Shown here piece after piece: positions 52,254 to 52,345 of a stretch of 52,345 bases of DNA (positions are counted from its first letter, which is position 1; every line of letters begins with the position of its first letter). A program made the position numbers and the translations under genes. The stretch covers positions 1 through 52,345 of the forward strand of contig CAIUWK010000045.1 of NCBI GenBank assembly GCA_903902855.1, given 5' to 3'. The stretch comes from an uncultured Geobacter sp. (GTDB taxonomy: Bacteria; Desulfobacterota; Desulfuromonadia; Geobacterales; CAIOGM01). The notes under the pieces are model-generated. The model was given only the letters and a program-made list of their open reading frames with translations, did not search any database and was not told where the DNA came from.

Positions 52254-52345
52254 ATGAAAAACAATGCCACAGTTGCGCCCACCGTCACCCCCACCCCGGC
52301 GAGTTATACCGCCACCCTCCCCACAGCCGGAAATGTTAGACTTCC
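52254..52345 (+). CDS. start of a gene in the integrated element (partial)
   Basis: ATG at 52254 with AAAAGGGG upstream opens a frame to the window end, encoding a Thr/Pro/Ala-rich N-terminus (MKNNATVAPTVTPTPAS). No domain is visible in the 30 residues available. It is probably cargo of the element. Confidence 0.5.
   Translation, partial: MKNNATVAPTVTPTPASYTATLPTAGNVRL

Overview
The window looks like chromosomal DNA from a nitrogen-fixing member of the Geobacteraceae (Desulfuromonadia). The reasons are a GC-rich nif cluster with a fused nifE-nifN gene, an ANTAR response regulator beside nifH, sigma-54 promoters followed by attenuator leaders, a haem lipoprotein, a TIGR04073-type protein and a small Cys-Cys-Gly peptide next to a radical SAM/SPASM maturase (the Geobacter 'geopeptide' arrangement). 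Assignment is by recognising protein families by eye; no database search was run.

Left end (1-6.4 kb): a possible gene end and terminator, a cluster of DnaA boxes, a maltoporin remnant, an AT-rich patch with two lipoproteins and a mobile-mystery-protein-A remnant, then a leftward unit of dihaem lipoprotein, pyruvate kinase and Old Yellow Enzyme, and two small genes of unknown function.

Nitrogen fixation region (6.4-23 kb): shikimate-kinase-like gene, ANTAR regulator, nifH-nifD-nifK, a fused protease/lysozyme inhibitor gene, nifEN-nifX-ferredoxin-nifX2-draT, convergent draG, then nifB-acetyltransferase-nifV and a small Cys-tailed HTH protein. nifH, nifEN and nifB each have a -24/-12 promoter, a paired-hairpin element and an intrinsic terminator ahead of the gene. 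This fits nitrogen control by an ANTAR RNA-binding antiterminator. DraT and DraG would add reversible ADP-ribosylation of NifH.

23-30 kb: another sigma-54 promoter precedes an ATP-grasp / alpha-E / transglutaminase / twin M14 amidohydrolase / BioD-like / Nudix run, a candidate peptide-forming and peptide-cleaving pathway. 30-37.6 kb: a TonB receptor and a binding protein diverge from a geopeptide precursor, its maturase and a histidine kinase, with a convergent sigma-54 response regulator. 38-50 kb: a degenerate REC/HD-GYP protein and housekeeping genes (RluA-type synthase, two-gene Nudix unit, serS, ferredoxin, peroxiredoxin, radical SAM TIGR03960/TIGR03936 fusion, RNase G).

Right end (50.3-52.3 kb): tRNA-Ser(TGA) with a P4-type integrase just downstream. 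This is the left edge of an integrated element that runs out of the window.

The most unusual pattern is not a gene. At least seven intergenic gaps, several between nif genes, hold long imperfect hairpins. Their arms are built from a short word of about 6-9 nt repeated with small variations, and the word differs from gap to gap.
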